Shown one piece after another: positions 24,390 through 33,453 of a DNA stretch of 48,371 nt (its first letter is position 1; the number at the start of each line of letters is the position of its first letter). Origin of the DNA: Pseudomonadota bacterium (GTDB taxonomy: Bacteria; Desulfobacterota; Binatia; UBA9968); NCBI GenBank assembly GCA_021324155.1, contig JAJPJQ010000043.1:1-48371 (forward strand). Reading direction: 5' to 3'. The notes beneath the pieces were generated by a model. The model did no database searches and had not been told where the DNA came from. It saw nothing but the letters and a program-made list of their open reading frames with translations. A program made the translations under genes and the position numbers.

Positions 24390-26510
24390 ATGGAGACAAC
24401 TAGCAGTGTAAATAGGGTCCGTGGAGAAACTCTGTTCAAGAGCAACTTTAAAGTAATGTTTTTTATCGCCGCTGCCTTAGCTGCGGCCCTCATTGTCGTC
24501 GAACAAGCCTTGCCACAAACAACCGACGATTCAATAAGCCAAGCAAGCGATTCTAGCGCGGCGATGTCAGTGACCGACGCTACTGTCGATGCGGTTGAAG
24601 CTGCTCCCATAGGCCCACCAAAGAAGCAGAACCAGTTACAAGCCACAAGTCTTAATGGCGCGGCCGCTTTAGGAGGAGGCGATTCGGCAGTTCCGGGGGT
24701 TTCGGAACGAGTGCCTGGCATGGCGAAGGTCGGGAGTAGTGGCGCAGCTTCTTACGCCATTCCCATTACTATACCCCCGGGTATCGTTGTCCCGCAGCTT
24801 GCTTTCGCTTACGACAGCCAAGGCACAAAAAACAGCGACGGTTCAAACGGTCTACTGGGCATGGGCTGGTCGCTGCAAGGTTTGTCCGGCATCCAGCGCT
24901 GTCCCAGAACGGTCGCACAGGACGGCTTCCGCGGAACTATCAATTACGATACCAATGACAAATTTTGTCTCAACGGCGCTCGGTTAATGCTGATTAGTAC
25001 CAACAAGACTTACGGCCAGGACGGAGCCGAATACCGGACGGAAGTCGATAACTTCATCAAGGTTATCTCCTACGGGCAAGCGGGCAACGGACCGGCTTTC
25101 TTCAGAGCGTGGACGAAACAAGGCGAGATGATGGAATTTGGCGGCAATGAGAGTTCCGATCAAGGCCGCATCGAAGCGCAGGGGAAGACGAGCGTCCGCG
25201 TTTGGGCATTAAGTAAAATGCAGGATGCGAAGGGCAACTATTTCACCGTCACCTATTTCGAAGACAACAACGCCGGGGAATACCGCCCGACGCGCATCGA
25301 TTACACGGGTAATACCGGCATAGCCACGACACGGCGCGTGGAGTTTGCCTATTCGCCGGACGTAGGGTCTCGAAGCGATGTCACGCTGACTTACGTCGGC
25401 GGGTCGTTAATAAAAGTAACGAAGCTGCTGACAAAAGTGCAAACCTTTGCTCCACCGCCAGCCGGCGGCACAGCGGAACTCGTACGCGAGTATCGTCTCA
25501 CCTATCAAGTTGGAACAGCTACAAAGCGTAGTCGTTTAACGAGCATCACCGAATGTGCCGCAGATAGCAGCTGTTTGCCTCCGAGCATATTCACCTGGCA
25601 AGAAGGTGGGGATGGGAATTTTGTAAATTCATCTATGGGGGATTCATCTTTTGGTTGGAATAACAACCAAGTATGGATGGCCGACGTTAACGGCGACGGC
25701 ATCATCGATATAATCACTAATAATAATAATCAATTGATCACCTATCTGTCTCAACCCAATGGAACGTACGCTGTCGCGCATACCGCAACGCCATCGCCGT
25801 GGGCCAATAGCACGGTCCGTGTCGGCGACTTCGATGGCGACGGAAAACAGGATTTGGTCTTCGCCGCGAGCGGCCAGCTACGGTACCTCTTCTCGCAAGG
25901 AAACGGGACCTACAACTTAGTGACACAGAACAAGCCGGCCAATTGGTCGGATGGCAATGCCTGGGCGGGAGATTTTAATGGCGACGGTCGCACGGATCTC
26001 GTAAGTCACAACAACGGCAAACTAATCTTTGCATTCTCGAACTTTATAAATGGCGCCGGGAACTTTACGAGCCCCTCGCCGGCTCAGAACGTTCCGCCGA
26101 CCGGAATGGATAGTAGCAAGACTTGGATCGGCGACGTAAATGGCGACGGAAAAGCCGATATTATCACCTACTCCGGCAATAACCTGACCAGCATTTACAA
26201 TATTTCAGACACAAACGGCACCTATACTTGGACGTCCGATCAGCCTGCGGCCGGCTGGGGCGATTGCTTGAACAGTTCTGTCGGGATCACTTGCTGGGTT
26301 GCCGATTATAACGGCGATGGCAACGAAAGCTTCTTGGGGTCAGGAAAGCTTCTTGGGGTCAGGTCTTGGATCTTGAATTCCCCACCTCCCGTGATAGCTG
26401 CTGCGCATGGCCCGGCCGCTGCGCATCGAATATCCCGGCGCGCTCTATCACATCACCACGCGCCGCGTCATTGTCCTCGCCGACGCAGAGGACTTGGCGC
26501 GAACGCCTGA
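24390..26510 (+). pseudogene. truncated SpvB-like/FG-GAP (VCBS) repeat protein
   Basis: 706 codons from the ATG at 24390 (GGAGG five bases before). A membrane or signal segment is at about 24-42, then a low-complexity linker, then an SpvB-type domain (from about 110: SGAASYAIPITIPPGIVVPQLAFAYDSQG and GMGWSLQGLSGIQRCPRT), then FG-GAP/VCBS repeats with DVNGDGIID, DFDGDGKQD, DFNGDGRTD, DVNGDGKAD and DYNGDGNE calcium-loop motifs. Full-length relatives (toxin complex and Rhs-like surface proteins) are far longer. Genuine sequence ends near codon 645, inside the last DxNGDG loop; the remaining 61 codons are RAYT-associated DNA in a wrong frame. Base composition and codon use are less GC-rich than neighbours, suggesting transfer. 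Confidence 0.82.
26325..26362 (+). repeat. 19-bp perfect tandem direct repeat at the truncation point
   Basis: The sequence GAAAGCTTCTTGGGGTCAG occurs at 26325-26343 and again at 26344-26362. It breaks the SpvB-like gene. TTGGGGTCAGGTCTTG-type sequence is what I recall upstream of many RAYT transposase genes, and a RAYT fragment follows 45 bases on. Confidence 0.85.
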
Positions 26511-26523
26511 AATCCCAGGCTAA
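26407..26523 (+). pseudogene. RAYT (REP-associated Y1 transposase) 5' remnant
   Basis: From the ATG at 26407 the first 18 codons read MARPLRIEYPGALYHITT, the typical N-terminus of Y1_Tnp/RAYT transposases including the first metal-binding His in YHIT. Homology stops at once: the usual RGN(E/A) continuation is missing and the frame ends at TAA 26523. The catalytic tyrosine part is absent, so this is a dead fragment. It lies only about 60 bases from the end of ftsZ. Confidence 0.78.
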
Positions 26524-26580
26524 ACAGTCCGAAACCAGAAGACGCTTGCCGGTTATCTCACCTATGTCAGAGCTGAAACT

Positions 26581-27768
26581 TTAGTCCATCTGCCTCCGCA
26601 AGAACGTCGGCACGTCGAACTTGTCGTCGTCGTCCTGGAACTGCATGGCGGTGCTGCGCTGCTGCTCGGCGGGCTCTTCGTCGCGCTTGCTGCGCTGCCA
26701 GGTCGGCGCGTCGAGGTCGTCGACGATCGTGCCGAGATGGACGATCTTCTTATTCTTAGGGATCGCATTCGCGCTGTTGAAGCTCGCGAGCGTCGGCTTT
26801 CTCTGCTCGTCGCGCTCGCCGAAGCCGGTCGCGATGACGGTCACGCGGATCTCGTCCTTCATGCGCTCGTCGATGACCGCGCCGAAGATGATATTCGCGT
26901 CCTCGTGCGCCTCTTCCTGAATCATCATCGCGGCCTCGTTGACTTCGTGCAGGCCCAAGTCGGGGCCGCCGGTGATGCTGATCAGCAGGCCGCGCGCGCC
27001 GTGGATCGAGATGTCTTCCAGGAGCGGGCTCGAGATCGCCTTTTGCGCCGCCTCGACCGCGCGGTTCTCGCCCTGCGCCGTCGCCGCGCCCATGAGCGCG
27101 AGGCCCATCTCCGCCATGACGGTGCGTACGTCGGCGAAATCGAGATTGATGAGGCCGGGCGTGATGATCAGGTCCGAGATGCCGCGCACGGCCTGGAGCA
27201 GGATGTCGTCGGCCTTGTGGAACGCCTCGAGCATCGTCGTCGTGCGCGCCGCGATGCTGAGCAGCCGCTGGTTCGGGATGACGATGAGCGTGTCGACGTT
27301 GGCCTTCAAGTCCATGATGCCGTCGTCGGCCTGGCGCATGCGCTTTTTGCCTTCGAAGAGGAACGGCTTGGTGACGACGCCGACGGTGAGCGCGCCGACC
27401 TCGCGCGCGATCTTCGCGATCACCGGCGCGCCGCCGGTGCCGGTGCCGCCGCCCATGCCGGCGGTGATGAAGATCATATCCGCGCCGGTGAGATATTCGC
27501 GCAGCTTCGCCTCGTCCTCCATCGCCGCGCGCCGGCCGACGTCCGGGTTCGCGCCGGCGCCGAGTCCCTTGGTGACCTGCTCGCCCAGCTGAAGCTTGAC
27601 CGTCGCACGGTTCGCCTCGATCGCCTGCGCGTCGGTGTTGGCGACGATGAAATCGACCCCGTTGAGCTTGCCCGCGATCATCGTGTTGACCGCGTTGCCG
27701 CCGCCGCCGCCGACGCCGATCACCTTGATGCGCGCGCCCAATTGTACGTGCTCGACTAACTCAAACAT
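26581..27768 (-). CDS. ftsZ: cell division protein FtsZ
   Basis: Tubulin-like GTPase that forms the division ring. 395 aa. The nucleotide region IKVIGVGGGGGNAVN and the tubulin signature GMGGGTGTGGAPVIA (about 104-118) are intact, as is the synergy loop with FADVRTVM (about 212). The C-terminal tail ends DDDKFDVPTFLRRQMD, the conserved peptide that binds FtsA and other partners. The start at 27768 is preceded by AAGGAGAAGGAGG. It is the last gene of the dcw cluster; the RAYT remnant lies just beyond its stop. Confidence 0.98.
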   Translation of the reverse strand: MFELVEHVQLGARIKVIGVGGGGGNAVNTMIAGKLNGVDFIVANTDAQAIEANRATVKLQLGEQVTKGLGAGANPDVGRRAAMEDEAKLREYLTGADMIFITAGMGGGTGTGGAPVIAKIAREVGALTVGVVTKPFLFEGKKRMRQADDGIMDLKANVDTLIVIPNQRLLSIAARTTTMLEAFHKADDILLQAVRGISDLIITPGLINLDFADVRTVMAEMGLALMGAATAQGENRAVEAAQKAISSPLLEDISIHGARGLLISITGGPDLGLHEVNEAAMMIQEEAHEDANIIFGAVIDERMKDEIRVTVIATGFGERDEQRKPTLASFNSANAIPKNKKIVHLGTIVDDLDAPTWQRSKRDEEPAEQQRSTAMQFQDDDDKFDVPTFLRRQMD

Positions 27769-27847
27769 GACGCCTCCTTCTCCTTTGCGCGGGCCGCTCC
27801 GTTGCGCGCCCGGCGATGTTTTTGTTCGAAGCCCTCGCCCGCCATCG

Positions 27848-29074
27848 TTAAAAAAATTCGCTCAGCCAATCCGTCATTCTCCCCTTCACCTTGCCGAAAA
27901 CGTTGTTCTCGCGGATGCGGAAGAAATTCTTGTCCTGCCGGTTCATGCCGTAGAGCACGAGCCCGACGCCGGTCGCGTAGATCGGGCTCGCGATCACGTC
28001 GGTGAGCCCGTGGACGTGCATCGGCAGGCCCTGGCGCGCCGGCATGCCGAGCACTTCTTCGGCCATCTCGATCATGCCGGGAAGGAGCGTCGAGCCGCCG
28101 GTCAGCACCACGCCCGAGGAAAGGCTGCCCTCGTAGCCCGACTTGACGATCTCGCGCCGGAACAGCTGGAAAATCTCGTCGAGGCGCGGCTCGATGATCT
28201 CGCAAAGAATCTGCCGCGTGACCGTGCGCGAGCTGCGCCCGCCGACCGACGGCACTTCGACGCGCTCGTCGCGCGTGACCATCGACGTGCGCGCGTAGCC
28301 GTAGCGCTGCTTGATGCGCTCGGCCTCGGCGATCGGCGTGCGCAGGCCGGCGGCGATGTCGCTCGTGAGATGATTGCCGCCGATCGCGAGCACGGAGGTG
28401 TGCTTGACCGTGCCGTCGTGAAACAGCGCGATGTCGGTCGTGCCGCCGCCCATGTCGACGAGCGCGACGCCGAGCTCTTTTTCCTCCTCGGTGAGCACCG
28501 CCTCGGCCGAGGCGAGCGGCTCGAGCACGATATCGGCGACGTTGAGCCCGGTGCGGTTGCAGCATTTGACGATGTTCTGCGCCGAGGTGACCGCGCCGGT
28601 GACGATGTGGACCTTGGCTTCCAGGCGCACGCCGGACATGCCGAGCGGTTCCTTGATGCCGTCCTGATCGTCGATGATGTAGTCCTGCGGCAGGATGTGC
28701 AGCACCTCGCGGTCCATGGGAATCGCGACGGCCTTCGCCGCGTCCATCACGCGCTCGACGTCGCGCTCGCTCACTTCTTTGTTTTTCACCGCCACGATGC
28801 CGTGGCTGTTGAAGCCCTTGATGTGGCTGCCGGCGATGCCGGTGAATACGGAATTGATTTCGCAGCCGGCCATCACGCCGGCCTCGGTCACCGCCTTCTT
28901 GATCGATTCGACCGTGCTCTCGATGTTGATGATGACGCCCTTGCGCAGGCCCTGCGAGATGTGCGAACCCACGCCGATGATCTCGACCCCGCGCTCGCTC
29001 ATCTCGCCGACGACCGCGCAGACCTTCGAAGTGCCGATGTCCAGACCGACGACGATGTTGTTTCGTTTTGCCAT
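27848..29074 (-). CDS. ftsA: cell division protein FtsA
   Basis: Actin-like ATPase that tethers FtsZ to the membrane. 408 aa. VVGLDIGTSKVCAVVGE (phosphate 1) at the N-terminus, ALVDMGGGTTDIALFHDG (phosphate 2) and SSGVVLTGGSTLLPGM (adenosine motif) are visible. The C-terminus ends in an amphipathic GRMTDWLSEFF membrane-targeting helix. It is 21 nt after ftsQ and 79 nt before ftsZ. Confidence 0.98.
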   Translation of the reverse strand: MAKRNNIVVGLDIGTSKVCAVVGEMSERGVEIIGVGSHISQGLRKGVIINIESTVESIKKAVTEAGVMAGCEINSVFTGIAGSHIKGFNSHGIVAVKNKEVSERDVERVMDAAKAVAIPMDREVLHILPQDYIIDDQDGIKEPLGMSGVRLEAKVHIVTGAVTSAQNIVKCCNRTGLNVADIVLEPLASAEAVLTEEEKELGVALVDMGGGTTDIALFHDGTVKHTSVLAIGGNHLTSDIAAGLRTPIAEAERIKQRYGYARTSMVTRDERVEVPSVGGRSSRTVTRQILCEIIEPRLDEIFQLFRREIVKSGYEGSLSSGVVLTGGSTLLPGMIEMAEEVLGMPARQGLPMHVHGLTDVIASPIYATGVGLVLYGMNRQDKNFFRIRENNVFGKVKGRMTDWLSEFF

Positions 29075-29095
29075 GATGCGGTCTTCCTCCCCCTT

Positions 29096-29902
29096 TCAGC
29101 TCTTTCGCATCCGCGCGACGACCTGATCGCGAAAGCTCAGGTCCAACAGCGCGAGGCGGTCCTCGCTGCCCTTCCAGAGCGCGAGCACGCGGCGGAGCCG
29201 CTTGAGCTTGTCGTCCCAGTCGCCGCTGCCCATCGCGATCGCCATGCGATAGCCGACGGGATAGGCGACGAATCCTTCGCGCGGCAGAAAGCGGATCTCC
29301 GAGAGCGCGAACGGCTCTTTGCCGATCAGCTCGTTCAGTCGGAGCGCCTCGCGGATGCGCTGGCGCGTCGTGAAAGCGGCGGGATATTGCAGATCCTGCG
29401 CCTTCAAGCCGGTCAGCAGCGGCAGGTCGGTGCGCTCGCCGGACTCGACCGGCTTGAAGATGTAGCCGTCGCGGTCGACGTAATACAGGCTTCCCAGAGC
29501 CGCGATCGCCTTGGCGTCGCGCTCCTCGACCTCGATCACGACACGGCGCGGGAACTCGCGCCGTACCAGCACCTGCTTCACCCACGGCAGGCGGGCGATT
29601 TTCTTCTCGATCGCCTGCGGATCGACGCGCCAGATGCTCATGCCGTGGCTCAAGCCGGCGGTCTCGACGATCTCGCTGCCGCCGACCTTGTCGCCGGCGG
29701 TCACCTTGATCTCGCGCACGGAGAAAATCTCGTTGTCGATAAAGCTCGTGCGCATGCGCCACGCCGCGCCGATCGCCGCTTCCCAATCGACCGAGACGAA
29801 CAGCGCGGCGAGGGCCACGCCGAGCGCCATCTCGATCAGCAGGCGAATCCACCGGCCGTTGCCTTCGGCCTTCTTATTTTCGCGCGAGGGAAAAAATTTC
29901 AT
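29096..29902 (-). CDS. ftsQ: cell division protein FtsQ
   Basis: 268 aa single-pass divisome protein. A basic cytoplasmic N-terminus, one membrane segment (about 20-40), then a POTRA domain (FSVREIKVTAGDKVGGSEIVETAGLSHGMSIWRVD, about 59-93) and the beta domain with PWVKQVLVRREFPRRVVIEVEER. It starts 3 nt after murB, which implies coupled translation. Confidence 0.95.
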   Translation of the reverse strand: MKFFPSRENKKAEGNGRWIRLLIEMALGVALAALFVSVDWEAAIGAAWRMRTSFIDNEIFSVREIKVTAGDKVGGSEIVETAGLSHGMSIWRVDPQAIEKKIARLPWVKQVLVRREFPRRVVIEVEERDAKAIAALGSLYYVDRDGYIFKPVESGERTDLPLLTGLKAQDLQYPAAFTTRQRIREALRLNELIGKEPFALSEIRFLPREGFVAYPVGYRMAIAMGSGDWDDKLKRLRRVLALWKGSEDRLALLDLSFRDQVVARMRKS

Positions 29903-29905
29903 CGT

Positions 29906-30844
29906 TTACCAATCGCCTAAAAAACGCACCTCGGGCACAAGCTCCACGCCGAATTTGCTTTTGACTTCCATGCGCGCGCCGTCCATCAGCGCTTTCACGT
30001 CGGCGGCAGTCGCGCCGCCGTGATTGACGATGAAGTTCCCATGGCGCTCGGAGATCTGCGCCTGGCCGACGCGCCGGCCTTTCCAGCCCGCCGCCTCGAT
30101 CAGGCGGCCGGCGAAATCGCCCGGCGGGTTGCGGAACATCGAGCCGGAATTGGGAAAGCCCGCGGGCTGGCTCGATTTCCGCCGCGTAACGAGCTCGCGC
30201 ACTTTGGCGCTCAGCTCCGCCGCGTCGCGCTTCTCCAGGCGCATCGTCACCGCGGTCACGATCGTTCCCGGCGGCAGATTGGAATCGCGATAGCTGAACG
30301 TCATCTGATCGCGCGTGAACGCGACGGCGCCGCCCGACGGCGTCGCGCCCTCGACGCGCTCGACGATCTTTTCCATTTCCGAGCCGTAGGCGCCCGCGTT
30401 CATGTAGAGCGCGCCGCCGACGCTTCCCGGTATGCCTTCGCCGAATTCGAGTCCGCCGAAGCCGCGGCGCGCGGCCTCGCGCACGAGCTGCGTCATCGCG
30501 TACGCCGCGCCGACCTCGACGAACGCGCGGTCCGCCTCCTCCCGCCAGGCGGCGCGCTTGAAGTCCTCGCCCAAACGGATCACCGCGCCGCGCACGCCGC
30601 GGTCGCTCACGAGCACGTTGCTTCCCTTGCCGAGGAGGCAGAACGGCACGCGATGCTCGCTCAACGCCTTGAGCGCCTGCGCGAGCGCCGGCCGCGCGTC
30701 GACGTCGAGAAAATAATCCGCCGGCCCGCCGATCTTCATCGTCGTGTAGCGCGCGAGCGGCTCGTCGATTTTCACTTTCAGCCCCGCGATCGTAGAGAGC
30801 GTCTGGTGCAGCGGTGATATTTCTTGCGTCATTGCCGCGAGCAT
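29906..30844 (-). CDS. murB: UDP-N-acetylenolpyruvoylglucosamine reductase
   Basis: FAD enzyme that reduces the enolpyruvyl group to make UDP-MurNAc. 312 aa. YTTMKIGGPADYF near residue 38, LLGKGSNVLVSD, EFGEGIPGSVGGALYMNAGAYG and SGSMFRNPPGDFAGRLIEAAGWKG are family blocks; the catalytic Ser is in the SGSMFRNP segment and the Glu near the C-terminus in LVPEVRFLG. The ATG at 30844 and another at 30832 are both possible, neither with a strong ribosome binding site. The murC-murB gap contains a heptad array. Confidence 0.96.
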   Translation of the reverse strand: MLAAMTQEISPLHQTLSTIAGLKVKIDEPLARYTTMKIGGPADYFLDVDARPALAQALKALSEHRVPFCLLGKGSNVLVSDRGVRGAVIRLGEDFKRAAWREEADRAFVEVGAAYAMTQLVREAARRGFGGLEFGEGIPGSVGGALYMNAGAYGSEMEKIVERVEGATPSGGAVAFTRDQMTFSYRDSNLPPGTIVTAVTMRLEKRDAAELSAKVRELVTRRKSSQPAGFPNSGSMFRNPPGDFAGRLIEAAGWKGRRVGQAQISERHGNFIVNHGGATAADVKALMDGARMEVKSKFGVELVPEVRFLGDW

Positions 30845-30888
30845 TTAGTTTTTCTAGAAAAGACGAAGGGCTTCCTCCGAGCGTTTAG

Positions 30889-30916
30889 CTTGAAACCTGA
30901 AACGAGAAACCTGAAA
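30889..30916. repeat. heptad array C between murC and murB (4 units)
   Basis: Four in-phase units NNNGAAA start at 30889, 30896, 30903 and 30910. The array stops two bases before the murC stop codon (30919-30921). It occupies the only sizeable gap between murC and ftsQ. Confidence 0.7.
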
Positions 30917-30918
30917 CT

Positions 30919-32289
30919 TCATTTGCTCAGCTCCTGCACGAGCTTTTCGCCGACTTTGTAAATGTCGCCGGCGCCGAGGGTGAGCACGATGTCGCCGGCT
31001 TTGAGCTGCGGCAGCAGACGCGCGACGATCTCGTCCTTCTCGGCGTAGGCGACGTCGAGATGGCCGCGCAGCTTGATCGCCTGATACAGCGACTTCGCCG
31101 ACACGCCGTCGAGCGGCTCTTCCCCGGCGGAATAAATATCCGTCAGCACCACGCGGTCGGCGTTGTCGAACGAGATCAAAAACTCGTCGAACAGGTCGCG
31201 CGTGCGCGTGAAGCGATGCGGCTGGAACAGCACGGTGAGCGGCCGCTTCCAGCTGTCGCGGATCGCCTGGATCGTCGCCTGCACCTCGACGGGATGGTGG
31301 CCGTAGTCGTCGATCACCAGCACGCCGCGGGCTTCGCCTTTGATCTCGAAGCGGCGCTGGATGCCTCCGAACGCTTCGAGGCCCGCGGCGATCTTCGCGA
31401 ACGGGATCTCGAGCTCCTCGGCGGTCGCGACGGCGGCGAGCGCGTTCTGCGCGCTGTGCCGCCCGGGCGAGCGCAGCTTGATGCGCCCGCGCGGCTTGCC
31501 CGCGCGCGCGACGGTGAATTCGACCTCCATCGGGCGGATGTCGACGTCCTGCGCCGTGTATTCCGCCTCGGGCGAAAAGCCGTAGGTGACGAAGCGCTTC
31601 TTCACTTTGGGAATCAGCGCGCGCACGTTCGGATGATCGAGGCACAGCACGGCCAGCCCATAGAACGGCACCTTGTTGATGAACTCGAGGAAGCTCTCGT
31701 TCAGCCGCTCCATGTTCTGATAAAAATCCATGTGCTCGCGGTCGATGTTGGTGACGACCGCGATCGTCGGCGAGAGCAGCAGAAAAGTTCCGTCGCTCTC
31801 GTCCGCCTCGGCGACGAGGAACGTGCCCTGGCCGAGGCGCGCGTTGCTGCCGAGCGCGCGCACGCGCCCGCCGATCACCATCGTCGGATCGAGGCCGGCC
31901 TCGCTCAAGACCGCGGCGATCATCGACGTCGTCGTCGTCTTACCGTGGCTGCCGGCGACGGCGACGCCGTATTTCATGCGCATCAATTCGGCCAGCATTT
32001 CGGCGCGCGGAATCACCGGAATGTTTTTCCGCCGCGCCTCGACGACCTCGGGATTCGTGTATTTGACCGCCGTCGAGATGACGACGACGGACGGGCCGCC
32101 GCTCAGGTTCGCCTCGCGGTGGCCGAAGAAAATCTCCGCGCCGAGCGAGCTGAGCCGTTCGGTCGCCTCGCTCTCGCGCAGCTCCGATCCGGAGACCTTG
32201 TAGCCCAGGTTCAACAGGACCTCGGCGATGCCGCTCATGCCGATGCCGCCGATCCCGATGAAATGGACCCGGTGCTTTTTCTCGAACAT
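30919..32289 (-). CDS. murC: UDP-N-acetylmuramate-L-alanine ligase
   Basis: Adds L-alanine to UDP-MurNAc with ATP. 456 aa, three-domain Mur ligase: the N-terminal HFIGIGGIGMSGIAEVLLNLGYKVSGSE, the central P-loop AGSHGKTTTTSMI (about 113-125), ADESDGTFL, and the C-terminal DDYGHHPVEVQATI and FQPHRFTRTRDL blocks that are specific to MurC. It is preceded by a heptad array and a spacer of 86 nt from murG. Confidence 0.98.
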   Translation of the reverse strand: MFEKKHRVHFIGIGGIGMSGIAEVLLNLGYKVSGSELRESEATERLSSLGAEIFFGHREANLSGGPSVVVISTAVKYTNPEVVEARRKNIPVIPRAEMLAELMRMKYGVAVAGSHGKTTTTSMIAAVLSEAGLDPTMVIGGRVRALGSNARLGQGTFLVAEADESDGTFLLLSPTIAVVTNIDREHMDFYQNMERLNESFLEFINKVPFYGLAVLCLDHPNVRALIPKVKKRFVTYGFSPEAEYTAQDVDIRPMEVEFTVARAGKPRGRIKLRSPGRHSAQNALAAVATAEELEIPFAKIAAGLEAFGGIQRRFEIKGEARGVLVIDDYGHHPVEVQATIQAIRDSWKRPLTVLFQPHRFTRTRDLFDEFLISFDNADRVVLTDIYSAGEEPLDGVSAKSLYQAIKLRGHLDVAYAEKDEIVARLLPQLKAGDIVLTLGAGDIYKVGEKLVQELSK

Positions 32290-32304
32290 TGCAAAGACTT
32301 CTCA

Positions 32305-32395
32305 AGAATATAGAATTCAGAAGTCAGAATTTAGAATCTCCTCCCTTCTGAGTTCTCGCTTCTATATTCTGTATTCTACCTTCTGCTTTCTCCCG
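32305..32395. repeat. heptad array D between murG and murC (13 units, two arms)
   Basis: The clearest member of the family. Ninety-one bases in perfect seven-base phase: five units AGANNNN (32305, 32312, 32319, 32326, 32333), one spacer unit (32340), then seven units TCTNNNN (32347 to 32389). AGA and TCT are complementary, so the arms can pair as a long imperfect hairpin. The right end runs into murG and provides its stop codon (32378-32376) and last codons. Confidence 0.85.
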
Positions 32396-33452
32396 TCAGC
32401 GCATAGCTTTCTTCGACGATCCGCTCCGCCGCGTCCGGCCGCCCGATGCGCTTCGCGGCCGCCGCCATCGCCGCGAGCCGCGCGCGGTCTGCGTACAGCG
32501 CGCGCACGCGGGCGGCGAGCTTCGCGCCGTCGAGCTCGCGGTCGAGGATCATCTCCGCCGCGCCTTTTTCCACGAGCTCCTCGGCGTTGAGCCGCTGGTG
32601 GTCGTAGACCGCGTACGGATAGGGGATCAGGATCGCGGGCTTACCGAAAACGGTGAGCTCGGCGATCGTCGCCGCGCCGGAGCGGCAGATCACGAGATCG
32701 GCGCGCGCGTACGCTTGATCCATGCCGTCGATGAACGGCACGACCACGGCCTCGAAGGGCAGCTCGGCGTACGCCGCGCGCACTTCTTCGAAATCCAGCT
32801 TGCCGGTCTGGTGGAGTATTTTGAGCGACGACTGCATGTCGCCCAACTGCTTCAGCATGTCGATCGTGCACTGGTTGATGCGGCGCGCGCCCTGGCTGCC
32901 GCCGAAAATAAACAGCATGAATTTTGTCTCCCTTTCGACTTCCGGCAGCGCGCGCCAGCGCACCGGGTTTCCGGTCTCGACGACGCGGCCGCGTGGAAAA
33001 TATTTCGCGCTGCCTTGATACGATGTGAACACGCGGTCTACGATTTTTCCGAGCATCTCGTTCGTCAGCCCCGGCCGCAAATTTTCCTCGAGGATCGCCG
33101 TGCGGACGCGCCGCGTCTTCGCGGCCAGCAGCAGCGGGCCGGATGCGTAGCCGCCGACGCCGAGGACGTAATCGGGCCGGAAGCGGCGGAGAATCCCGAG
33201 CGAGCGCAGGAAGCTCGCCGGAATCCCGTACAATCCTTCGAGCACCCCGCGCACGCCTCTGCCCTTTAACCCTTTCACCGGTATCAGCTCGAGCGGAAAG
33301 CCCGCCGCTGGAACCGCGCGGACCTCGATGCCCTGCGCCGTGCCGACGAATAAAATCTCGTTCATCGCGTCGCGCCTCTTGAATTCCTGCGCGACGGCGA
33401 GGCCGGGGAACAGATGTCCGCCGGTTCCGCCGCCGGCCACGATAACGCGCAC
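32376..33452 (-). CDS. murG: UDP-N-acetylglucosamine:lipid I transferase
   Basis: Makes lipid II on the inner membrane face. 358 aa GT28 glycosyltransferase. GGGTGGHLFPGLAVAQEF at the N-terminus, VLGVGGYASGPLLLAA, a GLTN block after ILEENLRP (most relatives have EQN here), GGSQGARRIN and ADLVICRSGAATIAELTVFGKPAILIPYP. The last five codons and the stop (GESRR-stop) are formed by heptad array D, so the native C-terminus has been replaced or extended by repeat sequence. It starts one base after the ftsW stop region. Confidence 0.97.
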   Translation of the reverse strand: MRVIVAGGGTGGHLFPGLAVAQEFKRRDAMNEILFVGTAQGIEVRAVPAAGFPLELIPVKGLKGRGVRGVLEGLYGIPASFLRSLGILRRFRPDYVLGVGGYASGPLLLAAKTRRVRTAILEENLRPGLTNEMLGKIVDRVFTSYQGSAKYFPRGRVVETGNPVRWRALPEVERETKFMLFIFGGSQGARRINQCTIDMLKQLGDMQSSLKILHQTGKLDFEEVRAAYAELPFEAVVVPFIDGMDQAYARADLVICRSGAATIAELTVFGKPAILIPYPYAVYDHQRLNAEELVEKGAAEMILDRELDGAKLAARVRALYADRARLAAMAAAAKRIGRPDAAERIVEESYALTGESRR

Positions 33453-33453
33453 T

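Noticed and set aside
27596..29920. 774-codon open frame on the plus strand across ftsA and ftsQ
   Set aside because: It is antisense to two secure genes, rich in Arg, Asp, His and Ala as expected for a GC-rich shadow frame, and has no domain pattern.
32305..32395. CRISPR array as an explanation of the heptad repeats
   Set aside because: Units are 7 bases with no 20-40 base repeats or spacers, and no cas genes are near.
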